In this document: one piece after another, positions 1 through 8,582 of the stretch | Numbering within the stretch: the first letter of the stretch is position 1 | How the letters are laid out: each line of letters opens with the position of its first letter | Assembly (NCBI GenBank): GCA_022561215.1 | Contig: JADFRQ010000012.1 | Coordinates: 1-64,000, forward strand | DNA: 64,000 bases | Direction: 5' to 3' | Source: Chloroflexota bacterium | GTDB taxonomy: Bacteria > Chloroflexota > Anaerolineae > Anaerolineales > E44-bin32 | The notes under the pieces: generated by a model | Database searches by the model: none | What the model saw: only the letters and a program-made list of their open reading frames with translations | What the model was told of the DNA's origin: nothing | Translations under genes and position numbers: made by a program

Positions 1-81
1 ATATAACATCGAAGCGGGAAGCTTTATCCTTGGCCCGCAAAATTCAGGGAAGATCCACGGAAAGCAAAATGACGGATTGAT

Positions 82-375
82 TTAGGGGTAGATTTCTAGA
101 AGACTGGGAGCATAAAATGACCTACAGCCCAGGGGATGCGAGCAATTCAGGAGAGGTAAGTCTGGAATATCCGTTTTCTCGTATTCACCTTCCAGATGGC
201 GGCAGGCCGGGCATGCGTCTGCGGGAATGATAAAACGGATCTTTCCCACTCTTGGATTGGCCTGGAAACGCTTAAGGGCAGCCGAAGCCGGGTGGTTCGA
301 AAAATCCGTTATTCGATCCAGCAACCTGGGTTTTTCTTGCGTTCCGTTTTCGCCAAGGGAAGATTTATCGTTCAC
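82..375 (-). CDS. small cysteine-containing hypothetical protein
   Basis: A 97-residue protein of unknown function. The N-terminal half is charged and low in complexity. The C-terminal half has a CPAC pair near residue 55, then an N-C-S-H-P-x-G-C-R stretch, a Cys/His arrangement that could bind a metal. The spacing C-x2-C...H-P-x-x-C-R loosely recalls the C-terminal part of phage MuF-like head proteins, but no phage genes are nearby, so I make no functional call. It is divergent from dinB with 58 bp between the two starts. It is kept as a gene because the Cys/His pattern looks selected and no better frame covers the stretch. Confidence 0.6.
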   Translation of the reverse strand: MNDKSSLGENGTQEKPRLLDRITDFSNHPASAALKRFQANPRVGKIRFIIPADACPACRHLEGEYEKTDIPDLPLLNCSHPLGCRSFYAPSLLEIYP

Positions 376-433
376 AATTCGGGTCTCTGTGAGGCTAGGA
401 TGATTATATCAGCACAGGGGAAGAAGAGAAGCA

Positions 434-1609
434 ATGCAGCGAACCATACTGCATATTGATTTAGATGCCTTTTTCTGTTCTGTTGAACTATTGCGAAACC
501 CTGCTTTGGAAGGGAAACCTTTTATTGTGGGGGGTAAACCTGGTTCGCGAGGGGTTGTAGCTTCGGCTTCTTATTCGGCGAGAACATTCGGGATTCATTC
601 AGCGATGCCTACATCTCAGGCTGTGCGCCTTTGCCCGGAGTTGGTTATCGTACCCTCAAGTCACGGGAACTATGGAGAGTATTCTGACAATGTGATGAGT
701 TTGCTGCGCGACTCCGCGCCGATCGTTGAGCAAATTTCAATCGATGAGGCGTTCCTCGATGTCTCGGATGCGCCCGAATCCGGCGAAAGCCTCGCCCGGG
801 AGCTTCAGATAGATATCGGATCTCGCTTCGGATTGCCGACCTCTTGGGGGGTCGCAACCAGCAAGCTAGTGGCAAAAATTGGTTCCGAAATTGGAAAGCC
901 GAAGGGACTTGTTGTCATCCCTCCAGGAGGAGAAGCCAATTTCCTGGCGCCGTTGCCGGTGGATATGCTCTGGGGGATCGGTCCCAAGAGTCGAGATCGT
1001 TTCCATAAAAGTGGGATAAAAACAATTGGCGATCTGGCGGCGCTTTCTTCGGTGGAGTTATCCGCACGTTTTGGAGAACGTGGTCTAGAACTTGCAGGTA
1101 TGGCCAGAGGGGTCGATCGCAGAAAGGTGCATGAAGGTCATACGCGTCGATCAATCTCGAGTGAAAGAACATTTCCAAGGAATGTGTCGGACGAAACCGA
1201 ATTATTGCGCATGATGCGCTCGATCAGCGAAGATTTGGGAGCTCGCCTGCGGAAAAAAGGTTTGGCCGGAATTACGATTCGCTTGAAGCTGCGCTGGCCG
1301 AATTTTGAAACCATGACGCGACAAATTCGCCTAGATCAGCCTACGGATCAGGATGCCGAAATTTATACGGCGGCAGTTAAGCTATTTAAGAAATCATGGA
1401 AAAAGGGCCAGAAAGTCCGCTTATTGGGGGTCGGTGTCGCAAACTTGGGGTTGCGAATTCGTCAGTTGGACTTGTTTGATCGTTCTTGGGAAAAGGACGA
1501 GCGCTTGCTCGATGCGATCGACAAAATTCGTGCGCGTTTCGGAGGTCAGGCCTTGACGAGGGCGCGCAATTTGGAAGCAAAGGTAAGACGCCAAGAGGAA
1601 GATCCGTAG
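434..1609 (+). CDS. dinB: DNA polymerase IV (Y-family translesion polymerase)
   Basis: Error-prone Y-family polymerase that copies past damaged template bases in the cytoplasm. The 391-residue length is close to family norm. The N-terminus carries the first catalytic aspartate in HIDLDAFFCSVE. The SIDEAFLDVS motif near residue 105 supplies the second acidic pair. A helix-hairpin-helix thumb region (LWGIGPKSRDRF) follows near residue 180, and the little-finger domain fills the C-terminal third. No LexA-like operator was recognised in the 58 bp upstream, so SOS control is not shown. Start ATG at 434 follows a GAAGAGAAG stretch that can serve as a ribosome binding site. Confidence 0.93.
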   Translation: MQRTILHIDLDAFFCSVELLRNPALEGKPFIVGGKPGSRGVVASASYSARTFGIHSAMPTSQAVRLCPELVIVPSSHGNYGEYSDNVMSLLRDSAPIVEQISIDEAFLDVSDAPESGESLARELQIDIGSRFGLPTSWGVATSKLVAKIGSEIGKPKGLVVIPPGGEANFLAPLPVDMLWGIGPKSRDRFHKSGIKTIGDLAALSSVELSARFGERGLELAGMARGVDRRKVHEGHTRRSISSERTFPRNVSDETELLRMMRSISEDLGARLRKKGLAGITIRLKLRWPNFETMTRQIRLDQPTDQDAEIYTAAVKLFKKSWKKGQKVRLLGVGVANLGLRIRQLDLFDRSWEKDERLLDAIDKIRARFGGQALTRARNLEAKVRRQEEDP

Positions 1610-1664
1610 GTGGGTGAAATATCAATAGAGTATCCTGACGGGTTTAAAAAAAAGAGGAATTTGT

Positions 1665-2768
1665 ATGACTATTCGCGGTAAGGGATATTACCTTTGGAAA
1701 ATTCCCCAGGTTATGGGGGGCGACCCCAGGGCGATTGCAGAAAAGGCTGCAGATGCGGGTCTATCACACGTTCTGATAAAAATCGCCGACGGATTCGATT
1801 GGGTTTACAACTATGATAAGGAGACGGAAACCGATCTTATCCCTGCCGTGCGCGATGCTCTTCGTCAGGTGGGAATAAGCGTTTGGGGCTGGCACTACGT
1901 GCGCGGCTATCGGCCGGTCAGTGAAGCAAGATTAGCAGTTTCCAGAATGAAGGAGCTCGATCTAGACGGGTACATCATCGATGCCGAGAAAGAGTATAAG
2001 GAAAAGGGGAAGGAACGCGCCGCGCGCATGTTCATGCAGGAGCTGCGCAGCGGATTGCCGAAGGTGGCGATTGGATTGAGCACCTATCGTTATCCGCGCA
2101 TGCATGCCCAATTTCCTTTCCGCGCGTTTCTCGAAAAATGTGATTTCAACATGCCACAAGTGTATTTTGTGCAAGCGCATAACCCCGAACAACAAATCGA
2201 GCGCTGTGTCGAACAGTACAGTGAAATTGAACCATACCGGCCGATCCTCTCGACAGGTCCTGCTTACCGCCAGGGATCCTGGAAGGCGACGGGGAGTGAG
2301 ATCACTCGTTTCATGACAAAGGCGAAGGAACTTGGCCAAACCGGTGTAAACTTTTGGGCCTTTGATTTTGCGTTACGCAAGGAAATGTCGGATATTTGGG
2401 ATGCGGTAGCCGCATTTGATTGGCCGGGTGATCCACCGTTGGCCGACATGGTTGAGCGTTTAATCGGCCGCCTGAACCAGGGCGATAGCGGATTAATTGC
2501 CGGACTGTATCATAAAAATGCGGCGCACGTGACCGGTGCTCGCACGGTGGTCGGCGCGGATGCGATCAAGGAATGGTATGACATATTCACGCAACAACTG
2601 TTGCCGAATGCTTCCTTCGAGCTGACGGGGAAAAGTGGCAGCGGAAATTCACGCCACTTCACGTGGCGCGCCACCAGCGATCAAGGCGATGTGGTGGATG
2701 GCAATGACACGTTGGGTTTGCGTGATGGACGCATCCAATATCACTACACCTATTTTACGATTTCCTAA
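1665..2768 (+). CDS. TIM-barrel glycosidase-like protein fused to SnoaL-like domain
   Basis: A 367-residue two-domain protein. Residues 1 to about 255 look like a glycoside-hydrolase-type TIM barrel (repeated beta-alpha units, WGWHYVRGY, DGYIIDAEKEY, MPQVYFVQ), similar in style to GH25-like or DUF4015-like barrels. Asp and Glu in DAEKEY are plausible active-site residues. Residues about 265-367 match the NTF2/SnoaL-like cone fold (VERLIGRLNQGDSGLIAGLY, VVGADAIKEWYD, GRIQYHYTYF), which in other proteins is a ligand pocket or dimerisation unit. There is no signal peptide, so it is probably cytoplasmic. Substrate unknown. It lies 55 bp after dinB. Confidence 0.75.
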   Translation: MTIRGKGYYLWKIPQVMGGDPRAIAEKAADAGLSHVLIKIADGFDWVYNYDKETETDLIPAVRDALRQVGISVWGWHYVRGYRPVSEARLAVSRMKELDLDGYIIDAEKEYKEKGKERAARMFMQELRSGLPKVAIGLSTYRYPRMHAQFPFRAFLEKCDFNMPQVYFVQAHNPEQQIERCVEQYSEIEPYRPILSTGPAYRQGSWKATGSEITRFMTKAKELGQTGVNFWAFDFALRKEMSDIWDAVAAFDWPGDPPLADMVERLIGRLNQGDSGLIAGLYHKNAAHVTGARTVVGADAIKEWYDIFTQQLLPNASFELTGKSGSGNSRHFTWRATSDQGDVVDGNDTLGLRDGRIQYHYTYFTIS

Positions 2769-2792
2769 ATAATTCTTTTTGAGTGGATGGGG

Positions 2793-2798
2793 TAAAAT
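2793..2798 (+). promoter_or_regulatory. probable -10 box (TAAAAT) before a small ORF
   Basis: TAAAAT preceded by GG resembles an extended sigma-70 -10 element. It lies 12 bp before the AAGGAG ribosome-binding sequence at 2811-2816. No convincing -35 hexamer was found. Confidence 0.35.
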
Positions 2799-2818
2799 AC
2801 GCGCCGGATTAAGGAGAC

Positions 2819-2977
2819 ATTGTCAGAATATTCCTGGTATATGTCACGCGGCGGCTTGCTGATAGGCTGAATGCCAACTGGAGGTGGGTCATTTTACTTT
2901 TCCTTGAAGGATGGGCTGTGGCAAAGGATCATTCCGCCTGGAAAGATTTCATTACCCGCAAATTCATTGGCTTCTGA
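2819..2977 (+). CDS. candidate small protein with non-canonical ATT start
   Basis: A possible 52-residue basic, Trp-rich protein. The frame reads VRIFLVYVTRRLADRLNANW and continues with a hydrophobic WVILLFLEGWAVAKD stretch and an FITRKFIGF end, which looks like a real amphipathic or membrane-associated peptide. The only start-like codon in this frame near the AAGGAG at 2811-2816 is ATT at 2819, two bases after it. That spacing is tight. A TTG at 2820 opens another frame that stops after 16 codons. The alternative explanation is a sequencing or natural frameshift joining that TTG frame to this one. Function unknown. Confidence 0.4.
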   Translation: MVRIFLVYVTRRLADRLNANWRWVILLFLEGWAVAKDHSAWKDFITRKFIGF

Positions 2978-3095
2978 AATTAATTCAACTAAAACGGAGG
3001 GGCGGGGTTCTCCCTGCAAATTAATGAGATTGTGCGTTAAGAAACAGGGCGAAGCTTGCGCATAGCCAGTAGGGCACTCGATTTTGGCTACCTAA

Positions 3096-4256
3096 CTAGT
3101 CAGCCAGCGGGGGAAGAATTGCGTCGCACGCCGCGTTGTACCAAGCCGCCTCGAGTGGGTACTGGGCTCGAGCGTGTGCGGCGGCCTGCGCCGCGATAGA
3201 AACTGTTTCATCTAGGCTGACCCACGCCACGGTACTCCAGAAACGCGGGAGGGTCATCAAAGGATCGCCAATTTCTCTCTCAGCTTCTCCTTGAGGAATC
3301 CAATTAAACATCAGGGGTCCTTGTGGATTGGCTGTGAAACCATTTTTGTAACCTGCATCACGAGCCAATTCCACAGAACGGTTGGTGAAGTTACCCCCGG
3401 GCCAGATGTAGGCCGTGGGACGATATCCGAAATGACCCATCTGAATTGGAATGGGTGAGAATAACTCCTCACGGATGATTTGCTCGCTTGTCTCTTTAAC
3501 AATGTATTCGTGCCTGTATCCATGCGATTGGAAATCGAGGCGGCCACCTTCGGCGAGAAATTCCATCCAGTTCCAAAGATAGTCCCGCTGATCCTCGATG
3601 ATCCACGCCAGTGTAAGGGTCCAATCATTTTTCACGAGGTAGGGAAGAAATCTTTCCGTGACTCCTGGTCGTCGATCGTCAAGGATCAAAATCATTGTAC
3701 GTGGGGGTATTCGTGCATTGCTGCGCAAAAATGCATCAAGTTCTGTGGTTGTGATGGTCTCGAATCCTAATTCTCTGGCGTGGCCAAGAACAGCATCAAA
3801 ATACTCTTCGGTGATGGAGGTGTCATCGATCAATGGACGTCCAGATTTTCTAACCGTGTGAAACATTATTGGGGCCACAATTGTCCCTGGAGGGCTGCGA
3901 TCTGGATCCCAGCGCAAGCGCAGGTACTCGCAGCGATCCTGAACATACTGGACGGGTTCAACTCCTGCGTTCAGATCTTCAGGGAAAAATAATTCCCCTT
4001 CGAATGGGCTCGGAGTTGGGCGTTCTGCCGGTTCGACAGTTGTTGGAAGGGGTGTTGGCATCGTAGCTGTTGGTTGTGGGACGTTGCTCGCTCGAGGCGT
4101 TGAAGATGGTACCCGTGTGGGCGTAGGCAGATCGGATGCAGTGCAGGAGGCAAGCAAGATTCCGGCACCAACAAGAATCAAACGCAACCCTGCTCCAGGC
4201 GAACGGACCTCATTCACTCTGTTTGCGATGGAAGACAGGTTCGTAATCCATTTCAT
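3096..4256 (-). CDS. polysaccharide deacetylase family lipoprotein
   Basis: Secreted, probably lipid-anchored NodB-type carbohydrate esterase acting on cell-wall or surface polysaccharide. The N-terminus has a hydrophobic signal (LILVGAGILLASC) ending in a lipobox Cys near residue 38, then a Pro/Thr-rich linker to about residue 90. Motif 1 is present as ILILDDRR (family TFDDG, both Asp kept). Motif 2 is SHGYRH with two His three apart. Motif 3 is seen as YRPTAYIWPGG. The usual Gly after the Asp pair is Arg, which is slightly atypical. The gene is monocistronic and converges with the upstream region. An upstream Met other than the first could be the true start, because the signal peptide begins late. 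Confidence 0.85.
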   Translation of the reverse strand: MKWITNLSSIANRVNEVRSPGAGLRLILVGAGILLASCTASDLPTPTRVPSSTPRASNVPQPTATMPTPLPTTVEPAERPTPSPFEGELFFPEDLNAGVEPVQYVQDRCEYLRLRWDPDRSPPGTIVAPIMFHTVRKSGRPLIDDTSITEEYFDAVLGHARELGFETITTTELDAFLRSNARIPPRTMILILDDRRPGVTERFLPYLVKNDWTLTLAWIIEDQRDYLWNWMEFLAEGGRLDFQSHGYRHEYIVKETSEQIIREELFSPIPIQMGHFGYRPTAYIWPGGNFTNRSVELARDAGYKNGFTANPQGPLMFNWIPQGEAEREIGDPLMTLPRFWSTVAWVSLDETVSIAAQAAAHARAQYPLEAAWYNAACDAILPPLAD

Positions 4257-4619
4257 CGAAATTTATGATGTCCGCTTCTCTGGCGCTGCGCCGAGGGGAA
4301 AAAGCCAGAATGGGCCGCTGCGAGCTATGGGGTGGCTTATAGCAGAGATGAAGGGCAAATGGATGTTGGTCAACATTAGTTTACCTATGGGCTTTTTCCT
4401 CGAAAGATATCCCCGCTTCTTTCTGCAAGGGTTCTTTCACTTGCTCAGGAGGCACCGATCGCCGTCTAGTTTATCAGGTCTCTCGATGGGATCAATTAAC
4501 AATCTTCTTGCAAGCTTTCCTTAAAGCGATGCAAATAACCATAGCTGTTTCTCCACACGATTTCTCCTTTGCGGGAATGCACCTTGCCACCCGATTTGAG
4601 CTAGGTTAAAGTATAGTTT
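4257..4619. other. intergenic region between divergent genes
   Basis: A 363-bp gap holding the promoters of the divergent deacetylase and RsbU-like genes. A TATAGT at 4612-4617 could be a -10 box, but it lies only 2 bp before the ATG at 4620, too close for an ordinary leadered start. No conserved small gene was recognised. Confidence 0.4.
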
Positions 4620-6623
4620 ATGAAATCGAAAGTTAATTCCTTTGCAAAAACCCTCGCAATATCATGGAGACTACTGACAGAGGGTGAATTATTTCTGCTT
4701 TTCCCCGAGGATGATCCGCGAGATGTGCTCGGCAAGGAAATGACGCCCGAAATTGGTGATCTTTTTTCAGGGACCGCGCCCGCCTCTCAAGTTGTGATTG
4801 GCAAACATACCTGGCGTCTGGCAACGACCAATGGATTCGATCCCAAGTTTTCCTTGCTCGCATCAGCATTAAGAGATGGTCCCTGGGATGAATTGCTCCA
4901 TGGCTGGATTTCGCTGCTATCCGACTTCTCAAGAGTGGAAGATATCGCAAAGGATTTGGTCGTTGAACTCGTAAAGGCCTGGGATCGGTTAAGTTTTCTG
5001 TTCGAATTGACGAAAATTGCCGGACGTTCGTCTGGACAGGAAGAGATGCTGCATATGATTGTCGATTCCCTTGCCGAAGTAATCGATGCCGGAGACATTA
5101 TTATTAGCGTCGATTCCGTTGGGGGGAGGACAACCATTCTCTCTTCCGAAGCAGATTTTTCCATTCCTATGGAATTGTATTTAAAAATCAAACAGGCATC
5201 TTCACCCATGAGTTATTCAGATGTGAAGCGGATTTATCCTGAGGCGGAGAGGATCTACGCCGATGTCGACGATTTGATCATTGCACCGCTCCCGGCGCCT
5301 GAAGGTGCATACGGCCTGTTGGGCTTTGTTAAAACGAACAAAGGTGAATACGATGCCAGCGAAGCGCAGTTGCTTGCCTCGGTTGCAGAACATATCGGCG
5401 CGCTGATTGAAGCTTCGCAGGCGCGCCATTCGCGGGAAGATGCAGAACGCCTAGAAAGAGAATTGTCCATTGCTGCGGATATTCAAGCCAATCTTCTCCC
5501 CGTCAGGCTGCCGGAGGTCGCGGGCTGTGAGTTAAGTGCTCATCTTCAGCCAGCTCGACGTATCGGCGGCGATTTTTACGATGTAGCACATTTGAGAACT
5601 GGCGAACCAATCCTGATGCTGGCAGATGTATCTGGAAAAGGGATGCCGGCGGCGATCTTGACCGCGGTTGTGCATGCAACATTTCATGGTGAGGCTCCGT
5701 ATCAACGTGATCCTGCACAGTTGTTATCCGAAATAAATCGCTCCATTTACCCCGATCTCGAAAAAGCACAGGCTTTTGTCACAGCTGCAGTTGCCAGGAT
5801 TGATTCGGACCCGCTAAGGGTGGCCTATTCTTCTGCCGGGCATGTCGAAGCCGCCATTTGGCGCAAACGACGCCAGTGGATAGAGTTTTTGCCGGCCACA
5901 GGTTTACCGCTAGGCGTGCAACGAGTGTTAAGCTGCAGGACAAAGGAAGTTGCCCTTGATCCAGGCGATGTTCTCCTGCTCTATTCCGATGGGGTCACAG
6001 AGGCCGAGAATCGGGACGGCGAAGTGTTTGGGGCCCAAAGGCTATCGGATATAATGGAAGCCGTTCATCCGGCATCGGCGGCGGATCAGATCCTCAACAT
6101 ATTGAAGGCTGTGGAGACATTCTGCCGAGACCTTCCATTAAGAGATGACTTAACAATGGTCCTATTAAGAGCCGAGGATGATGATGCAGATGAAACCATC
6201 ATTCCCTTTGTTTTCTCAAGCGATTCAAATGCAATCAGTCCATTTGTGGAATGGGCATGGGGGAAAATATCGCCTTTCGCAACAGCCGGCGGAACACCCG
6301 ATTTAGTCGATGAATTCACGCTGGCGTTAAGCGAAGTGGTGACCAACCAAAGCAAACACGCCTACGATCGCTCGAGTGGTTTGATCATGGGTAGATTAAG
6401 TCTTTCGTCGAAAGAGTGGCGGGCTGATCTCTTCGATAGAGGCGAAGGATTTGACCCTTTTATAGGAGAAGAGTTTGAAATGGACCCTGATGATCCGCCC
6501 ATGAATGGATATGGACTTCGAATAATTAAATCGGCTCTGGATACATACAAATACGAAAGGCAACGCGATAATCGAAATCATTGGACCTTGACAAAAATAT
6601 TAATGGGAGAAGAAAGGGAATGA
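4620..6623 (+). CDS. GAF-PP2C serine phosphatase fused to RsbW-like kinase domain
   Basis: A 667-residue cytoplasmic partner-switching regulator. After an N-terminal region without a recognised domain (to about residue 120) comes a GAF-like sensor (about 125-270). The RsbU/SpoIIE phosphatase domain follows (about 278-512), with GGDFYD, ADVSGKG near 335, YSDGVTEAEN near 455 and RDDLTM near 507, all metal-binding Asp present. The C-terminus (about 525-660) is a GHKL ATPase of the anti-sigma kinase type, with the N-box LALSEVVTN and the DRGEGFDP and GYGLRII glycine boxes. One chain thus carries opposing phosphatase and kinase activities. It overlaps the STAS gene by ATGA, so the pair is translationally coupled. 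Confidence 0.9.
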   Translation: MKSKVNSFAKTLAISWRLLTEGELFLLFPEDDPRDVLGKEMTPEIGDLFSGTAPASQVVIGKHTWRLATTNGFDPKFSLLASALRDGPWDELLHGWISLLSDFSRVEDIAKDLVVELVKAWDRLSFLFELTKIAGRSSGQEEMLHMIVDSLAEVIDAGDIIISVDSVGGRTTILSSEADFSIPMELYLKIKQASSPMSYSDVKRIYPEAERIYADVDDLIIAPLPAPEGAYGLLGFVKTNKGEYDASEAQLLASVAEHIGALIEASQARHSREDAERLERELSIAADIQANLLPVRLPEVAGCELSAHLQPARRIGGDFYDVAHLRTGEPILMLADVSGKGMPAAILTAVVHATFHGEAPYQRDPAQLLSEINRSIYPDLEKAQAFVTAAVARIDSDPLRVAYSSAGHVEAAIWRKRRQWIEFLPATGLPLGVQRVLSCRTKEVALDPGDVLLLYSDGVTEAENRDGEVFGAQRLSDIMEAVHPASAADQILNILKAVETFCRDLPLRDDLTMVLLRAEDDDADETIIPFVFSSDSNAISPFVEWAWGKISPFATAGGTPDLVDEFTLALSEVVTNQSKHAYDRSSGLIMGRLSLSSKEWRADLFDRGEGFDPFIGEEFEMDPDDPPMNGYGLRIIKSALDTYKYERQRDNRNHWTLTKILMGEERE

Positions 6624-6970
6624 ATATCGAGGTTGAACACCCCAATTCTGAAAATGTAATCGTGCGTCCAAAGGGCAGAATTGATGTTGAATCAGCCCCA
6701 ATATTGAGAGATAATTTAAAATCCATTGCCAATAAATCACCGAAACTTGTGGTAGTTGATTTGAGTGAAGTTGAGTTTATCGATAGTTCCGGTTTATCTG
6801 CACTGGTCTCCGGGCTTAAAGCATTGCGTCAAGAAGGGGGATCGATCAGTTTATGCAGGCCCCATCCTCAAGCCCTAACCGCACTTCGTTTAACCTTGCT
6901 TGATCGCGTATTTCCAATATTTCCAAGTGTAGAGGAAGCGCTGGAACAAGTTAATCCGCTAATGCCCTAG
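6620..6970 (+). CDS. STAS-domain anti-sigma factor antagonist (RsbV/SpoIIAA-like)
   Basis: A 116-residue STAS protein, the likely substrate of the upstream phosphatase/kinase. The phosphorylatable serine sits in the diagnostic VEFIDSSGLSALVSGLKALR segment near residue 57. The start ATG at 6620 is chosen over an upstream in-frame ATG at 6581 because it gives the usual N-terminus, forms an ATGA overlap with the preceding stop, and follows GGAGAAGAAAGGGA. In known partner switches the unphosphorylated form releases a target by binding its kinase. Which sigma factor or other target is controlled cannot be seen here. Confidence 0.9.
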   Translation: MNIEVEHPNSENVIVRPKGRIDVESAPILRDNLKSIANKSPKLVVVDLSEVEFIDSSGLSALVSGLKALRQEGGSISLCRPHPQALTALRLTLLDRVFPIFPSVEEALEQVNPLMP

Positions 6971-6979
6971 GTTCTAATA

Positions 6980-7366
6980 GTGAAGCAACGCGTCCTTGTT
7001 GTAGATGATGAAATGTATATTTGTCAAATCGTCCGCCTCGTGCTTGAGGAAGCGGGTTATGAAGTGCTCGAAGCGAATACTGCAGAATCAGGGCTAAGGA
7101 TTCTTAAGGAAGCAATTCCCGACGCACTAACGGTTGATCTGATTATGCCCGGTCTTAAAGAGCCAGAATTTGGAGGGCTCGATTTGCTCGAAGAAATGCA
7201 ATTGGATCCGAGCATACGTGAAATCCCATCATTGTTGCTGACGGCGGCAGGGATGCGGGCAGAAAATGAGATTGAACGCGCGCTCGAGATCGGTGCGCGG
7301 GCGACGTTACGGAAGCCATTCAGCCAGCGCCAGCTTGTCGAAGCTGTGCATGGGCTTTTGAATTGA
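6980..7366 (+). CDS. stand-alone response regulator receiver protein
   Basis: A 128-residue single-domain CheY-like receiver. The acidic pair is in VLVVDDE, the phospho-acceptor Asp is in TVDLIMPG near residue 52, the signalling Thr is in LLTAAG and the Lys is in RKPF. All key residues are present. There is no output domain, so it probably works by protein-protein contact or as a phosphate sink. It starts with GTG nine bases after the STAS gene and is likely co-transcribed with it, placing two-component input next to the partner switch. Confidence 0.88.
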   Translation: MKQRVLVVDDEMYICQIVRLVLEEAGYEVLEANTAESGLRILKEAIPDALTVDLIMPGLKEPEFGGLDLLEEMQLDPSIREIPSLLLTAAGMRAENEIERALEIGARATLRKPFSQRQLVEAVHGLLN

Positions 7367-7735
7367 TCCATGCCCGCCTTCCGCCAATTTAGTGAAGCAA
7401 CAAGCGAAAAATATGATTCTCTGGCAACCATCCATCATAGCCGGGCCGTTTTCTATTTTCTCTTTGGGATAAGGCAGGAGCATGCACAGCACGCTGCGGC
7501 GCGGGGGTTAGCTTGTTGCGGGGATGAATGGCAAGTAGTATCGGGGCGGCTGTTCCCTCCTAAGAGCTTTTCCGCGGATAGTGCCCCTCCGATAAAGAGC
7601 ATTTTGCTGCGAAGTTCTGACTTAATCCCCAGGATGTGAGCTCCGACCAGCAAAACTGAAAAATGAAGTCTGTTATTTTTCCTGACCCCCATGAAAATAA
7701 GAGAAGACTCGCTAATCTTAAGAAATGCGCGCTAA
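7367..7735. other. gene-free stretch
   Basis: 369 bp with only overlapping low-quality frames. Neither strand shows a ribosome-binding site followed by a protein-like frame, and I saw no terminator or repeat. Confidence 0.4.
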
Positions 7736-8530
7736 ATGAGTGGTCTGACAATCGATCAAACGGTCCAAATCATTGCTCTGATCATGCTGATAGGGCTCGT
7801 TATATTTGCATGGATGGGTTGGCGCCAAATACAGTCTGCAAGCCGCTTACCATTTTTTATGCTGCGACGCCGCAGGATCAGCCAGGGATGGCGACTATTG
7901 ATTGTGGCCTTTTTCTTTGCGTTGTTGGTTTTGTTTACTTCTCTATTTGGAAGGCAGGTAGCCTACACGATTATCCCGCCAACACCTTCCATTACCCCAA
8001 CACCGACGATGACCCTGCTGCCTACTATCACGCTTACGCCGACGATAACGCCGATTCCGTCCATTACGCCCACTCCCTCCATCACACCAACACCGACGAT
8101 CACGGCAACTCCCGCACTGCCGCAGTTCTTTAAAGAGCAAATCGAATTTCAGTTGACACCCAATCCGCAATCTGTGTTTAGTGAAATTATTGTCGCTCAA
8201 CGGATGGGCGAATTTAACCAGCCCATCGAACCCTCCGAATCTTTTAATCTTCCACTGGGTCGGCTGTATGGAACCTTTACCTATGACAATTTAGTGGATG
8301 GCGTGCAGTGGACGTCGCTCTGGTACAAGGAGGGTGAAATAATTTGCTCAGAATCCATACCCTGGGATGGGGACACCGGGGGTTTCGGTTTTACAGACTG
8401 TGATCCTGAGATGTGGAAAACTGGCGGGTATGAGATTCGCTTATTCCTGGGAAGTGAGTGGAAGATCTCGGCCCGTTTTCGGATTGAAGAACAAACCACT
8501 AGCACGCCCAGCACAACTCCAACACCGTAG
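7736..8530 (+). CDS. membrane-anchored protein with Pro/Thr linker and beta-rich outer domain
   Basis: A 264-residue protein with two N-terminal transmembrane helices (about residues 8-28 and 48-68), then a strongly repetitive linker of T-P, T-I-T and S-I-T units (about 80-125) and a C-terminal domain of about 120 residues. The outer domain has alternating hydrophobic residues and many aromatic and Gly residues (YGTFTYDNL, WTSLWYKEG, GGYEIRLFLGSEW), which suggests a beta sandwich. Two Cys in that domain could form a disulphide. The linker pattern is common in Chloroflexota envelope proteins. No family was recognised. The distal domain is presumably extracytoplasmic. Confidence 0.75.
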   Translation: MSGLTIDQTVQIIALIMLIGLVIFAWMGWRQIQSASRLPFFMLRRRRISQGWRLLIVAFFFALLVLFTSLFGRQVAYTIIPPTPSITPTPTMTLLPTITLTPTITPIPSITPTPSITPTPTITATPALPQFFKEQIEFQLTPNPQSVFSEIIVAQRMGEFNQPIEPSESFNLPLGRLYGTFTYDNLVDGVQWTSLWYKEGEIICSESIPWDGDTGGFGFTDCDPEMWKTGGYEIRLFLGSEWKISARFRIEEQTTSTPSTTPTP

Positions 8531-8582
8531 CAGACCTCGGCAAGGCCAGCGAGGGGCAAGGGTGATTATGGTTATCTCGCCT

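Noticed and set aside
7943-8200. Minus-strand Arg/Gly/Cys-rich frame within the Pro/Thr linker gene
   Set aside because: It is the antisense image of the Thr/Pro repeat codons.
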